Shown here: positions 55,707-64,000 of the stretch, in pieces | Layout of the letters: the number at the start of each line of letters is the position of its first letter | Numbering within the stretch: the stretch's first letter is position 1 | From: an uncultured Clostridia bacterium | GTDB lineage: Bacteria; Bacillota; Clostridia; TANB77; CAG-508 | Reading direction: 5' to 3' | NCBI GenBank assembly: GCA_946529215.1 | Contig: CAMMZC010000005.1 | Coordinates: forward strand, 1-64,000 | Length of the DNA: 64,000 nucleotides | Position numbers and translations under genes: made by a program | The notes under the pieces: model-generated | Databases searched by the model: none | Seen by the model: the letters and a program-made list of their open reading frames with translations, nothing else | What the model was told of the DNA's origin: nothing

Positions 55707-57058
55707 CACATAGTCAAAACCCCATTTGGCGTATTTGTAATAATTAAAATTTGTTCTTCTTCGCCATTTTCCGCGTTTATATATACCAAATATTCAGTAT
55801 CTTCCACTTTTCCTTTAAATTCATAGCACAAAATTTCTGTTTTCCATTCTGTCGGAATTACTGCTAAAATCTCACTTTGAATATTTAATTTTTTATTTAA
55901 TTTTTCTCTTGCTTGCTCCTTGGTAATTTTAACTTTTGAAATATCCCTCTCTGTATGATTGTTTAAATAACCTGTAGTTTCTATTCCTAAAATCTGTCCA
56001 TCATCTAAAGAAATTTTTACTTTTATTAAATCTGGGTACATTAAAACTCCATCTTGTGAATATGCATAATTTATTGTCATTACTCCATCATTTTTTAAAT
56101 AATATGTTTGCTTCATATTTTTAAAACCTTTTTGTTCTAAAAATTCTTTTGCTTTTTTATCTGCTTCCTCATACCCTATATTTTCTTGTTCAACTTTTTT
56201 ATCTGAGTTCATAAAAACAATGTCTCCGCCTTTTTCCGAAATGGAAATTGTAATGTTCTCATCATTTTTATTTTTTATATTAAATGTATATGCTGGTACA
56301 GGTGCATTTTCGGAAAAACCATAACTTGAAATCTCTTGTATATTTTCATTTCCTACAAATTCTTTTGCTTTATTTTTTGCATCCTCTTCTGATATTTTTT
56401 CTCCTTTTAAACCTTTTTTCTCTTCAGATACAATGTGTTCTGAATATGCTCCATCATAAATAAGTCCACTATATTGATGCAAATTTTCTTCTAAAGAACT
56501 TGCCAAATTAAAATCAGAACTTACTTGTTGTGCAAAATCAACATCTTTATTTCCTGTTAAATCTTTCCATTTTAGATTGCCTGCATTTAAATCAAAAGAA
56601 ATTTGATTTACTACATTATTTATCTCAATGCTATATTTATGAAGTTCTTGCAAGTTTTCTAAATCTTCATCACTTAATTTTTCACCTTCAAAGTTTTTTC
56701 TAGATAAGCTGTAACTATAGTCACTTACCTGATTCAAAAATTTTTCTGTATTTTCCAACTCATGTGCTTGGATTGGAAGCATAGATAAATATGTTTGTGC
56801 CAAGTTTGCCTCTCTCCAAACATTTGTAAGTGTTTCTGCACCACTTGTAGGACTTGTAGAAATCCTAGCTTTAGCTAAATAATTTTTCACATTATCCATA
56901 TAATATACAAGTTCGTATAAAGATTGATTATATAAATTCTCATTTGCTAAAGTGCTTTCTCTATTTTTTTTGTATAGACTATATCCAAGCCATATTATTA
57001 AACCTATCATAATTAAAACAAAAATCCAAACTAATCTTTTCATTTTTCTTGTTCTCAT
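55706..57058 (-). CDS. ypeB: germination protein YpeB
   Basis: 450 aa. N-terminal membrane helix (LVWIFVLIMIGLIIWLGYSLY), YpeB N-terminal helical domain (YNQSLYELVYYMDNVKNYLA, LPIQAHELENTEKFLNQVSDYSY), then tandem PepSY domains (SEEDAKNKAKEFVG, GYEEADKKAKEFLEQKG, TKEQAREKLNKKL). YpeB stabilises and localises the cortex-lytic enzyme SleB in spores; sleB is not in the window. Confidence 0.9.
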   Translation of the reverse strand: MRTRKMKRLVWIFVLIMIGLIIWLGYSLYKKNRESTLANENLYNQSLYELVYYMDNVKNYLAKARISTSPTSGAETLTNVWREANLAQTYLSMLPIQAHELENTEKFLNQVSDYSYSLSRKNFEGEKLSDEDLENLQELHKYSIEINNVVNQISFDLNAGNLKWKDLTGNKDVDFAQQVSSDFNLASSLEENLHQYSGLIYDGAYSEHIVSEEKKGLKGEKISEEDAKNKAKEFVGNENIQEISSYGFSENAPVPAYTFNIKNKNDENITISISEKGGDIVFMNSDKKVEQENIGYEEADKKAKEFLEQKGFKNMKQTYYLKNDGVMTINYAYSQDGVLMYPDLIKVKISLDDGQILGIETTGYLNNHTERDISKVKITKEQAREKLNKKLNIQSEILAVIPTEWKTEILCYEFKGKVEDTEYLVYINAENGEEEQILIITNTPNGVLTM

Positions 57059-57179
57059 TTTTTTCCTCCACTTTTTTATTTTATTGTGACTACTAGTTAA
57101 TTCTTTTAGACTTTTAACTAAGATGTATTATCTAGTAACTATTGTTCACAAAAATTTATAAAATTATTCCAATTTTACA

Positions 57180-57294
57180 AAAAATATGATATACTAAAAA
57201 TCAAAGGTACATTACTCTTGGAATTTCTTCCAAATAATTATTTTATAAAACACGTTCACCTTTACAAAAACAAAAGAAAGGACTGATTTGTCTT
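57180..57294 (+). promoter_or_regulatory. structured leader of the glycolipid synthase gene
   Basis: -10 TATACT near 57190, then AAAGGT ... ACCTTT (57206-57267) enclosing TTGGAA-TTTC-TTCCAA. Possibly a regulatory leader; low confidence. Confidence 0.35.
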
Positions 57295-58419
57295 ATGAAA
57301 AAAATTTTAATTTTTTATGCATCATTTGGAGGAGGACACCTATCTGCAGCAAAATCTATAGAAAGCTATTTATTAAAAAATTATAAAGAAATTGATGTAG
57401 AATTAATAGATTGTATGAAATATGTAAATAAAGCATTTGAAAAAATTTCAACTACTGCATATAAAGAAATGGCAAAAAAAATGCCTTGGGCATGGGGAAA
57501 AATGTATGAAAGTTCTCAAAAAGGGCCTTTAGCACATATTTCTTCAAAAGCAAATTCATTTATGGCTATAAAACTTTTAAAACTATTAAGAGAAAAACAG
57601 CCAGATATAGTAATTTCTACACACCCATTTGGCAGTCAAATGTGTAGTTATTTAAAACGCAAGAAAAAAGTGAATTTTAAAATTGCAACTATTATGACTG
57701 ATTTTAAATCACACGACCAATGGCTAGTTGGTGCAGATTATACAGACTTTTTCTTTGTTTCAAATACAGATATGCAAAGAGAATTAATCACAAAAAATAT
57801 TGATGAAAATAAAGTTATAGTTACTGGAATTCCTGTAAGAGAAGACTTTTTGAAGCCTCATAACCGTAAACAAATATTAAAAGATTTAAACTTTTCTGAC
57901 AATAAAAAGACCATATTATTTTTCGGTGGTGGTGAATTTGGACTTGGAAAAGAAATGACTTTAAATGTTTTAGAATGTTTATTAAAAAAATGTCCCAATG
58001 TTCAAATTATAGCTATCTCAGGACGAAATGAAACTATGAATAAAAAATTCAAAACCCTTGCTTCGCAATATAATCGTACAGAAGATGTTCGTATTTTCGA
58101 ATTTACAGATAAAGTAGCTGAATTTATGAGCATATCTAGCTTAGTTGTTACAAAACCAGGTGGACTTACAAGTTCTGAATCTATGGTTTCGCATCTTCCA
58201 ATGGTTATAATTAACCCTATTCCTGGTCAAGAGGAAGAAAATGCTGAATTTTTAGAAAATAAAAAAGTTGCAAAATGGATAAAAAAAGATGATGATATTA
58301 ATTTTATTTTAAATATTTTGGTTAATGATGACAATATTTTAAATACTATGAAAGAAAACACTTATTTAATTGCAAAGCCAAATGCAACAGAAAATATTTG
58401 TAAAATAATAATGAATTAA
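57295..58419 (+). CDS. UgtP/MGDG synthase-type glycosyltransferase
   Basis: 374 aa GT28-family enzyme that transfers glucose or galactose to diacylglycerol for glycolipids and lipoteichoic-acid anchors. FGGGHLSAAKSIESYL at the N terminus (MGDG_synth), STHPFGSQM, FGGGEFGLGKEM and the donor site TKPGGLTSSESM. Membrane-associated. Monocistronic, with a converging terminator. Confidence 0.9.
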   Translation: MKKILIFYASFGGGHLSAAKSIESYLLKNYKEIDVELIDCMKYVNKAFEKISTTAYKEMAKKMPWAWGKMYESSQKGPLAHISSKANSFMAIKLLKLLREKQPDIVISTHPFGSQMCSYLKRKKKVNFKIATIMTDFKSHDQWLVGADYTDFFFVSNTDMQRELITKNIDENKVIVTGIPVREDFLKPHNRKQILKDLNFSDNKKTILFFGGGEFGLGKEMTLNVLECLLKKCPNVQIIAISGRNETMNKKFKTLASQYNRTEDVRIFEFTDKVAEFMSISSLVVTKPGGLTSSESMVSHLPMVIINPIPGQEEENAEFLENKKVAKWIKKDDDINFILNILVNDDNILNTMKENTYLIAKPNATENICKIIMN

Positions 58420-58454
58420 TACTTCATATTTAATTTAATAAATTACTATTAAAA

Positions 58455-58478
58455 GAGTATTCGAAAGTCCGAATACTC
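58455..58478. terminator. terminator between the glycosyltransferase and ORF 58490-59131
   Basis: GAGTATTCG / CGAATACTC with a 6-nt loop, flanked by A/T runs on both sides. Confidence 0.85.
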
Positions 58479-58489
58479 CTTTATATTTT

Positions 58490-59131
58490 TTATCTTTCTT
58501 TATTTATAGGATTTTTTTTATTATCATCTGTTTTACTATAAACAATTCCTTTTTCCTCTGCTTGCTTAAAAATTTCTTGACCCATAGATTTTTTTAATGT
58601 ATCATGAAGTTCTATTTTAAAAAGTCTTTTCATTTTTTCAATATCTTCTATAGGTTGATTTTCAAAATATTCTTCAAACATAGCCTGTTTCCAATTTCTA
58701 CATATCTTTTTGTATGTAGGATCAAAACGTGATGGAATTTGTAAAGTATCAAAACCACGTTTTACGCTATCCAATATTGCCTTAAAATATTTTTCTCTTG
58801 CACAAATTACATTTTTGTTTTTTGAAGTTCTCATAGAATTATAACAATCTTTTAGTGCAGTATTAGTCCCTATTTGCATATGACATTTAAGCTTTTCTTT
58901 TTTTTGATTCTCTACATTAGCAAAATATTTTAAAATACATATTTTTATTTTTTCTGCATATTCTTTTGGAAAATCAGCTTCTTCACATATTCGAATAATT
59001 TCTGGAACAGAAGCTATCCATTCTTTTTCAGAATAACTATCTTTTAGTATTCGTTTATATATTTGCTTAGCAGTCATATAACGTGTGCTACCATTTAATT
59101 TATTTATTTTATATAAACCTAAAAAACTCAT
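58490..59131 (-). CDS. hypothetical protein coupled to recR
   Basis: 213 aa, basic, mostly helical (EWIASVPEIIRICEEADFPKEY; FDPTYKKICRNWKQAMFEEYFEN). No domain recognised. Its ATG shares a base with the recR stop (TAATG), so it is translationally coupled and perhaps linked to recombination or regulation of that operon. Confidence 0.6.
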   Translation of the reverse strand: MSFLGLYKINKLNGSTRYMTAKQIYKRILKDSYSEKEWIASVPEIIRICEEADFPKEYAEKIKICILKYFANVENQKKEKLKCHMQIGTNTALKDCYNSMRTSKNKNVICAREKYFKAILDSVKRGFDTLQIPSRFDPTYKKICRNWKQAMFEEYFENQPIEDIEKMKRLFKIELHDTLKKSMGQEIFKQAEEKGIVYSKTDDNKKNPINKER

Positions 59132-59730
59132 TATATTTCTCTTCTTCCTTCTAAAGCTTTAGTTAAAGTAATCTCATCTGTATATTCTAAATCTCCTCCT
59201 ACAGGAATTCCATGTGCTATACGTGTTGCATTTATTCCCATAGGTTTAATTAATTTTGAAATATACATTGCTGTTGCTTCGCCTTCTACTCTAGGGTTTG
59301 TGGCAAGAATAACTTCTTTTACATTTCCTTCCATAAGTCTTGAAAGTAATTCTTTTATTTTGATATCATCTGGTCCAACTCCATTCATTGGGGAAATTGA
59401 ACCATGCAAAACATGATATACCCCTTTATATTCGTGAGTTCTTTCCATCGCAGCTACATCTCTTACATCTTCGACTACACAAATTGTACTTTGATCTCTT
59501 CTAGGATTAGAGCATATTGGGCAAGGGTCATTATCTGTAATATTAAAACACTTGCTACAATATTTTAAATTCTTTTTAGCTGTTACAATTGAAGAAATAA
59601 ATGCATTTGTTTCTTCTTCATTCCAATCCAACACATGAAATGCAAGCCTTGCAGCTGTTTTGTGTCCAATGCTTGGAAGTCTTTCAAAGCTTTCTATTAA
59701 TTTTTCTATTGATGGTGCGTATTCTGACAT
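59131..59730 (-). CDS. recR: recombination mediator RecR
   Basis: 199 aa. [21 protein letters not shown] (HhH), zinc finger [16 protein letters not shown], Toprim [17 protein letters not shown] with GVGPDDIKI, and [18 protein letters not shown]. Works with RecO in RecA loading. The track start at 59796 reads into the hairpin element; ATG 59730 with AAGGGA gives the standard length. Confidence 0.95.
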   Translation of the reverse strand: MSEYAPSIEKLIESFERLPSIGHKTAARLAFHVLDWNEEETNAFISSIVTAKKNLKYCSKCFNITDNDPCPICSNPRRDQSTICVVEDVRDVAAMERTHEYKGVYHVLHGSISPMNGVGPDDIKIKELLSRLMEGNVKEVILATNPRVEGEATAMYISKLIKPMGINATRIAHGIPVGGDLEYTDEITLTKALEGRREI

Positions 59731-59763
59731 TTCTAGTCTTTCCCTTCTTAAATCTCTACTCAT

Positions 59764-59888
59764 AGTTGTTAAAGAATTGGTCTTTTGACTAGGCAAAATT
59801 TATTCAAAAGGCAAGGGCGCATACTTTGTGTATGTAACCGCGTTTTGAATGAATTTTAACGACGTCAAAAGTCAATTATTTAGCAACT
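59764..59888. repeat. ~125-bp imperfect palindrome (MITE-like hairpin element) between ybaB and recR
   Basis: The outer arms AGTTG.TAAA.AATTG / CAATT.TTTA.CAACT, then TCTTTTGAC / GTCAAAAG, then AAAATT.ATTCAAAA / TTTTGAAT.AATTTT, then CATAC / GTATG around TTTGT all pair in nested order. The right end overlaps the ybaB stop codon and the left end reaches into the upstream ORF extension of recR. No protein encoded. It could be a miniature mobile element or a large RNA hairpin in the ybaB-recR transcript. Confidence 0.7.
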
Positions 59889-60222
59889 AAAATCCAGGAA
59901 TATTAAACTTACCCATCTGAGCAGCTTGTTCCTCATCAACTTTTCTTAAAGCCTCATTAACACATGTAATAATTAAATCTTGAAGCATTTCAACATCATC
60001 AGAATCAACTACATCTTTGTTAATTGTTAATTCTTTCAAAAATTTAGCACCTGAAACAACTGCTTTTACAGCTCCTCCACCTGCAGTAGCTTCAAAATCT
60101 TTTGCAGTAATTTCTGCTTGAGATTTTTCTAAATCTGCCTGCATTTTTTTAGCTTCTTTCATTAAATTATTAAAATTCATTCCTCCGAATCCTCCACCAG
60201 GAAATCCTCCTCTTTTACCCAT
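59887..60222 (-). CDS. ybaB: YbaB/EbfC family nucleoid-associated protein
   Basis: 111 aa, with MNFNNLMKEAKKMQADLEKS, ITAKDFEATAGGGAVKAVVSG and EMLQDLIITCVNEALRKVDEE, the standard family blocks. Binds DNA as a dimer. Lies between dnaX and recR as in most Firmicutes. Confidence 0.95.
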   Translation of the reverse strand: MGKRGGFPGGGFGGMNFNNLMKEAKKMQADLEKSQAEITAKDFEATAGGGAVKAVVSGAKFLKELTINKDVVDSDDVEMLQDLIITCVNEALRKVDEEQAAQMGKFNIPGF

Positions 60223-60386
60223 TTTAAATCAATCCTTTCTTATCGTTATTTTTTTAATTGTTGAATATATAAATATTTTGAGAAATTAATTAGAATTTCT
60301 TATCGTTAAATTTAAGTTAGCTAAAATTATTTTAAAAATATTTATATTTTCAATTTTAAATTTTTCAAAATAAAATGCACATATAT

Positions 60387-62033
60387 TTAAATTATATTAA
60401 ACGGCACATCTGAATGGCTCGCAAAACTCTCAAACCCATTTGAAAACTCATCATCTTGTGGCTTGCAATCTATAAATTTAACCTGCATATCTTTTCCCGC
60501 AGCCATAGTAATTGTCTTTTGTAAATTCATCTTATTGTCTGGTCTTTCAAGAAATTCTTTTGCAACTTCTGTCATACCATTTGGAAATTCTATTGCTAAA
60601 GTCATGTCATTAATTTCTTTAGCAACAGTGCCTGCCAAATTAATGTACATAAACATTTTTCCTTCTTCTTTAAAATTCTCTACTAACTTTGGCCAGTAAT
60701 CTTGCGTTTTTCCCTCATATTTTGGCTTTTGTATAGCCTTTGAGTTTTCTTCGGAATTATTATGTACCGAGAAATTAGGATTTTTAGACTTTTCTGAAAA
60801 ACTATTTTTCCCACCTTTTCCTGCAAAATTACTAGCACGAATAAAATTTTCAATTTTTGTAACTCTTTGCTCTAAATTATTTAAGCTAAAATTATTATTA
60901 CCGCTATTGTTATTTCCACTATCATTTTCCACATTTTTTTCGCTTTTGTGGATATCTTGTTTATTACATAGCTTAATTATTCCAGTTTGAAAAATAATAA
61001 GCTTTTGAGTTGACATTTTCATAGAATTTTCTAATTCTGATAAATTACAAATTAAATTAATTAAATCTTCTTTTGAAATTTTTTCTGATAAATTTTTTAT
61101 ATCTTCAACTTCTTCTTTTGAATATGTTTGATCACTTCCTGTAGATTTAAATAACAAAATATCTTTTACGTATTTTATAATCTCCCAAAGCAAATTATTT
61201 AAATCTTTTCCTTCTTTTATAATTTCTTCTATCGTCTTTAAACTTGAATCTATATCATAATTGATAATTGATTCTACAATTTGCTTAATATATGTGATTT
61301 TTGGAATTCCAACTAAATCTCTTATTTTGTTTTCATCAATTTTATCTTCTCCGTCTTGATTACATCTTTCCAAAATTGATAAAGCATCTCTCATTCCGCC
61401 TTCTGCAAGTGTTGCAATAAGATTTAGTGCTTCATCACTTATTTCAATCTTGCTTTCTTCACATACAATTTTAAGCCTTTTAATAATGTCCTCATTTGAA
61501 ATCCTTTTAAAATCAAATCTTTGACATCTAGAAAGAATAGTTGCAGGTATTTTTTGAGGCTCTGTAGTAGCAAGTAAGAATTTAACATGTTTTGGTGGCT
61601 CTTCTAATGTTTTAAGTAAAGCATTAAAAGCCCCTGTAGATAGCATATGAACCTCATCTATTATATATACTCTATATTTTGCCTTTGTAGGTAAAAAATT
61701 AACCGCTTCTCTTATTTCCCTAACATCTTCAACACTGTTGTTTGAAGCAGCATCCATTTCTACAATATCTGTAAGTGAACCATCTAAAGCTGCTTTGCAA
61801 ATTTCACATTCATTACAAGGCTCGCCATCTTGCAAATTTAAGCAATTTACTGCTCTTGCCAAAATCTTTGCAATACTAGTTTTTCCTGTTCCTCTTCCCC
61901 CATTAAACAAATATGCATGTCCTACTCTATCTGATAAAATTTGATTTTTTATTGTTTTTGTAATATGTTCTTGACCTACAAGTTCTGAAAACTTAGCTGG
62001 TCTGAATTTTCTATAAAGAGCTGTATACCCCAT
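60387..62033 (-). CDS. dnaX: DNA polymerase III subunit gamma/tau
   Basis: 548 aa. Clamp-loader AAA ATPase: LFNGGRGTGKTSIAKI (Walker A, ~42), the zinc motif with CNECEIC, IDEVHMLSTGAFNALLKTLEEPP, LATTEPQKIPATILSRCQRF. Central domain III and a low-complexity Asn/Ser linker, then a tau-type C terminus. Preceded by the SRP RNA. Confidence 0.96.
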   Translation of the reverse strand: MGYTALYRKFRPAKFSELVGQEHITKTIKNQILSDRVGHAYLFNGGRGTGKTSIAKILARAVNCLNLQDGEPCNECEICKAALDGSLTDIVEMDAASNNSVEDVREIREAVNFLPTKAKYRVYIIDEVHMLSTGAFNALLKTLEEPPKHVKFLLATTEPQKIPATILSRCQRFDFKRISNEDIIKRLKIVCEESKIEISDEALNLIATLAEGGMRDALSILERCNQDGEDKIDENKIRDLVGIPKITYIKQIVESIINYDIDSSLKTIEEIIKEGKDLNNLLWEIIKYVKDILLFKSTGSDQTYSKEEVEDIKNLSEKISKEDLINLICNLSELENSMKMSTQKLIIFQTGIIKLCNKQDIHKSEKNVENDSGNNNSGNNNFSLNNLEQRVTKIENFIRASNFAGKGGKNSFSEKSKNPNFSVHNNSEENSKAIQKPKYEGKTQDYWPKLVENFKEEGKMFMYINLAGTVAKEINDMTLAIEFPNGMTEVAKEFLERPDNKMNLQKTITMAAGKDMQVKFIDCKPQDDEFSNGFESFASHSDVPFNII

Positions 62034-62081
62034 ATTAACACCCCCAAATCATAGAAAAAATGGTGTGAATATAAATTCCTC

Positions 62082-62172
62082 TATGGAAAGCCTCCACATA
62101 AAAGTATCTACTTATTGCTGCTTCCTTCCGGACCTGACAAGGTTCATAGGCTTTTATTGGATGCCCTCCATA
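62082..62172 (-). ncRNA. ffs: signal recognition particle RNA (small bacterial type)
   Basis: Contains the conserved core GTCAGGTCCGGAAGGAAGCA, flanked by complementary ends TATGGA / TCCATA and ATAAAAG / CTTTTAT. Length about 91-95 nt, no Alu domain. Sits between tadA and dnaX, the usual Firmicute place. Exact ends are estimated. Confidence 0.93.
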
Positions 62173-62269
62173 CAAGAATCTATCTTCATACCATTTGTAT
62201 TATATAACATATTTTATTATTTTACAAGTAGTTTGTTTAAATTTACTATTTATTTTGAACATAAGCCAT

Positions 62270-62992
62270 TTAATTATCTACTCTTTTAAACACAAAGTCT
62301 TTTCCGTCAATTTCTTTGCTACTTTTTCCATCTTCTATAACACCCTCTACAGGTAAATCTAATTCAATTGTTGATTTAAACTGCTTATTTCCTGCAAGGA
62401 CTATAGTAACATCAAAAGAAATATTTGTTTTTATTTCATCTTCTGCAACATTTATCTTTTTTAATAAATCTTTATAATCTATTTCTTCATCATTTGAAAC
62501 ATAGCTTCCTAAATTTTGATTAGCAAGCCTAAAAGCAACAATTCCACCTTGATTTGAAATTTTAAGTTCTTGGATTTTTGTTAATTGTTCCCCTGTAAAA
62601 GTAATTTCTTCAGATTTAAATTCATCTGTATTTTCAAACAATTCTTTTTCATTATTACATGGTTTATAAATCACAATTTGCCCTTTTTGTGGCTTTTTAT
62701 CTATTTTAAAACTGTCTAAAATTATTTTTTCTATTGTTTCTGTTTTACTATAATCTTTATTTTTTTTTATGTAAATATATATGTCATTATCCTGCCCAAC
62801 AGATTTGTTCCACAAATTTTTGTCATCTTCCACATCCAGTGCATTAATTGATGAAATAACTGATATTTTTGAAATATCAAAAGGCATATTTTCTTCACCT
62901 TTTTCATCATATCTTAAAATTAACATTATTGCTGTAAAAACTATTGCAACAATTATTAAAACTATAATTGATATATGTAAAGCTTTAGGCAT
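62270..62992 (-). CDS. hypothetical membrane-anchored protein
   Basis: 240 aa from ATG 62992 (SD GGAGGAAG). One N-terminal membrane helix (ISIIVLIIVAIVFTAIMLIL), then an extracytoplasmic beta-rich domain (ITFTGEQLTKIQELKISNQG, FDVTIVLAGNKQFKSTIELD). No family recognised. Likely operon with tadA (55 bp). Confidence 0.6.
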   Translation of the reverse strand: MPKALHISIIVLIIVAIVFTAIMLILRYDEKGEENMPFDISKISVISSINALDVEDDKNLWNKSVGQDNDIYIYIKKNKDYSKTETIEKIILDSFKIDKKPQKGQIVIYKPCNNEKELFENTDEFKSEEITFTGEQLTKIQELKISNQGGIVAFRLANQNLGSYVSNDEEIDYKDLLKKINVAEDEIKTNISFDVTIVLAGNKQFKSTIELDLPVEGVIEDGKSSKEIDGKDFVFKRVDN

Positions 62993-63047
62993 TTTTACTT
63001 CCTCCAACTTTTTTTATAATTATTTTAAGTCGATTCTAATTATATTT

Positions 63048-63518
63048 TTATTCTTCATTTTTTGTCTTTTTTATTTTTCTCAAATCTTTAAAAAATCTTT
63101 TTAAAATATCTTCACATTCTTGTTGTAATATTCCTGTTTCAAATTCTGGCTTATGATTAAAAGTATAATCTTCAAACAAATTAAAAACAGACCCTACTGC
63201 ACCTGTTTTTTCATCCATTGTTCCAATATATACTTTTTTTATTCTAGAATTAATTATAGCTCCTGCACACATTGAACAAGGCTCTAATGTAACATACATT
63301 TCACAATCTATAAGTCTCCACGAATTTAATTTTTTACTTGCTTTTTGAATTGCAAGTATTTCTGCATGTTTTGTTGTATCAAACTTTGTTTCTTTTTGAT
63401 TATGTGCTCTTGCTATTATTTTTCCATCCTTTACAATTATTGCCCCTACTGGAATTTCTAGCTTATCATAAGCTTTTTGTGCTTCCTTTAAGGCTTGTTT
63501 CATATATTTTTCTTCCAT
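63048..63518 (-). CDS. tadA: tRNA-specific adenosine(34) deaminase
   Basis: 156 aa zinc deaminase: HAEILAIQKAS and EPCSMCAGAIINSRI. Converts A34 to inosine in tRNA-Arg(ACG). ATG 63518 (MEEKYMKQ) is the family start; the track's extra seven codons lack an SD. Upstream of the SRP RNA and dnaX. Confidence 0.94.
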   Translation of the reverse strand: MEEKYMKQALKEAQKAYDKLEIPVGAIIVKDGKIIARAHNQKETKFDTTKHAEILAIQKASKKLNSWRLIDCEMYVTLEPCSMCAGAIINSRIKKVYIGTMDEKTGAVGSVFNLFEDYTFNHKPEFETGILQQECEDILKRFFKDLRKIKKTKNEE

Positions 63519-63608
63519 TTTTACTGAAATTCCTTTCATTTAAGGCATAAAGTTTTATAAAAAATAAGTGTTTATCCACATTTTTTTACTTTTGTCCTAA
63601 AACAAAAA

Positions 63609-63684
<76 letters not shown>

Positions 63685-63798
63685 ATTGCATATTTATTAT
63701 AGCAATTTTTTATTGTAAAGTCAATGAAAAATCAAAATTTGCATTTTATTTACAATTATATTATAATATCTATAAATATAAATTTAGGAGTGAATTAT

Positions 63799-64000
63799 AT
63801 GTTATTAAAAAATAAAAATACACTTGTTGGCATTATTAATTTAATTTTAGGGATATTCGGTTGTCTTTGGTTATTTATTTGCAATAGTTGTATAAATCGA
63901 ATAGAACATTCATATGTAAGTACTACAGATATGCAAGATATTTTAGCAACAATATTTGCTGTTATAATGTTGATTCCTCTTGCTTTAACCTTAATAATAA
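63799..64000 (+). CDS. membrane protein, truncated by the window end
   Basis: ATG 63799 behind TAGGAG; 67 codons are visible, with hydrophobic segments LVGIINLILGIFGCLWLFI and ILATIFAVIMLIPLALTLI. No family can be given from the fragment. Confidence 0.65.
   Translation, partial: MLLKNKNTLVGIINLILGIFGCLWLFICNSCINRIEHSYVSTTDMQDILATIFAVIMLIPLALTLII

Overview
The window is low-GC (mostly A/T in third positions and between genes), and its genes are those of a spore-forming clostridial Firmicute. The evidence is a small acid-soluble spore protein missed by the ORF track (55247-55417), the germination protein YpeB, a GerS-like lipoprotein, a class B PyrD/PyrK pair, UgtP-like and MurF/Ddl envelope genes, a RAYT with GTCCCC-type repeats, and Shine-Dalgarno-rich starts. 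An uncultured gut Clostridia lineage is my guess; nothing in the window names the species.

Layout. 0-2.7 kb: a frameshifted cell-wall amidase, a MazG-like protein, and a broken tatD whose 5' end is replaced by part of a GNAT gene next to an ASCH gene. 2.7-6.7 kb: an ABC exporter and an AAA/DUF4143 ATPase. 6.7-11.3 kb: a pyrC-K-D-F-E operon with its own promoter and a compact structured leader. 11.3-21.7 kb: an accessory, possibly defensive island with a NUDIX hydrolase, a PLD/SF2 helicase/DUF3427 protein, a GHKL ATPase, a CbbX-type AAA protein, a WYL regulator, a DUF2779 nuclease and an XRE regulator. The first three genes carry near-identical promoters overlaid by an inverted repeat. 21.7-30 kb: HtrA-like protease, HD-GYP protein, DUF975 protein, Tex, a RAYT element with 22-bp inverted ends, and an ABC-F ATPase. 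30.4-35.7 kb: a diversity-generating retroelement (avd, template repeat, reverse transcriptase, variable lectin-like target, coiled-coil partner) with at least five inactivating lesions. 35.7-43.4 kb: CapA, DnaI/DnaD-like proteins and a small type IV secretion-like cluster (VirD4, VirB2, VirB6 and a small VirB3-like protein) with no VirB4. 43.4-58.5 kb: DUF1858, a second HD-GYP, an orphan MazF, GerS-like and sortase genes, an Rpn nuclease, Ddl/MurF, a Sel1 protein, a methyltransferase, YgjV, a PBECR4-like nuclease preceded by a tandem-repeat structured RNA, SASP, YpeB and a glycolipid synthase. 58.5-64 kb: the conserved recR-ybaB-dnaX-SRP RNA-tadA block, tRNA-Arg(CCT) and a truncated membrane gene.

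The best candidate for an undescribed system is 54.1-55.1 kb. A consensus promoter drives two 54-nt structured repeats and an intrinsic terminator, followed directly by a stand-alone PBECR4-like nuclease. This is the architecture of a type III toxin-antitoxin locus with a toxin family not used in the known ones. Other strong signals are the decayed DGR, the three-gene shared-operator island, three genes that appear to start at ATA codons behind good Shine-Dalgarno sites, and a roughly 125-bp hairpin element between ybaB and recR.
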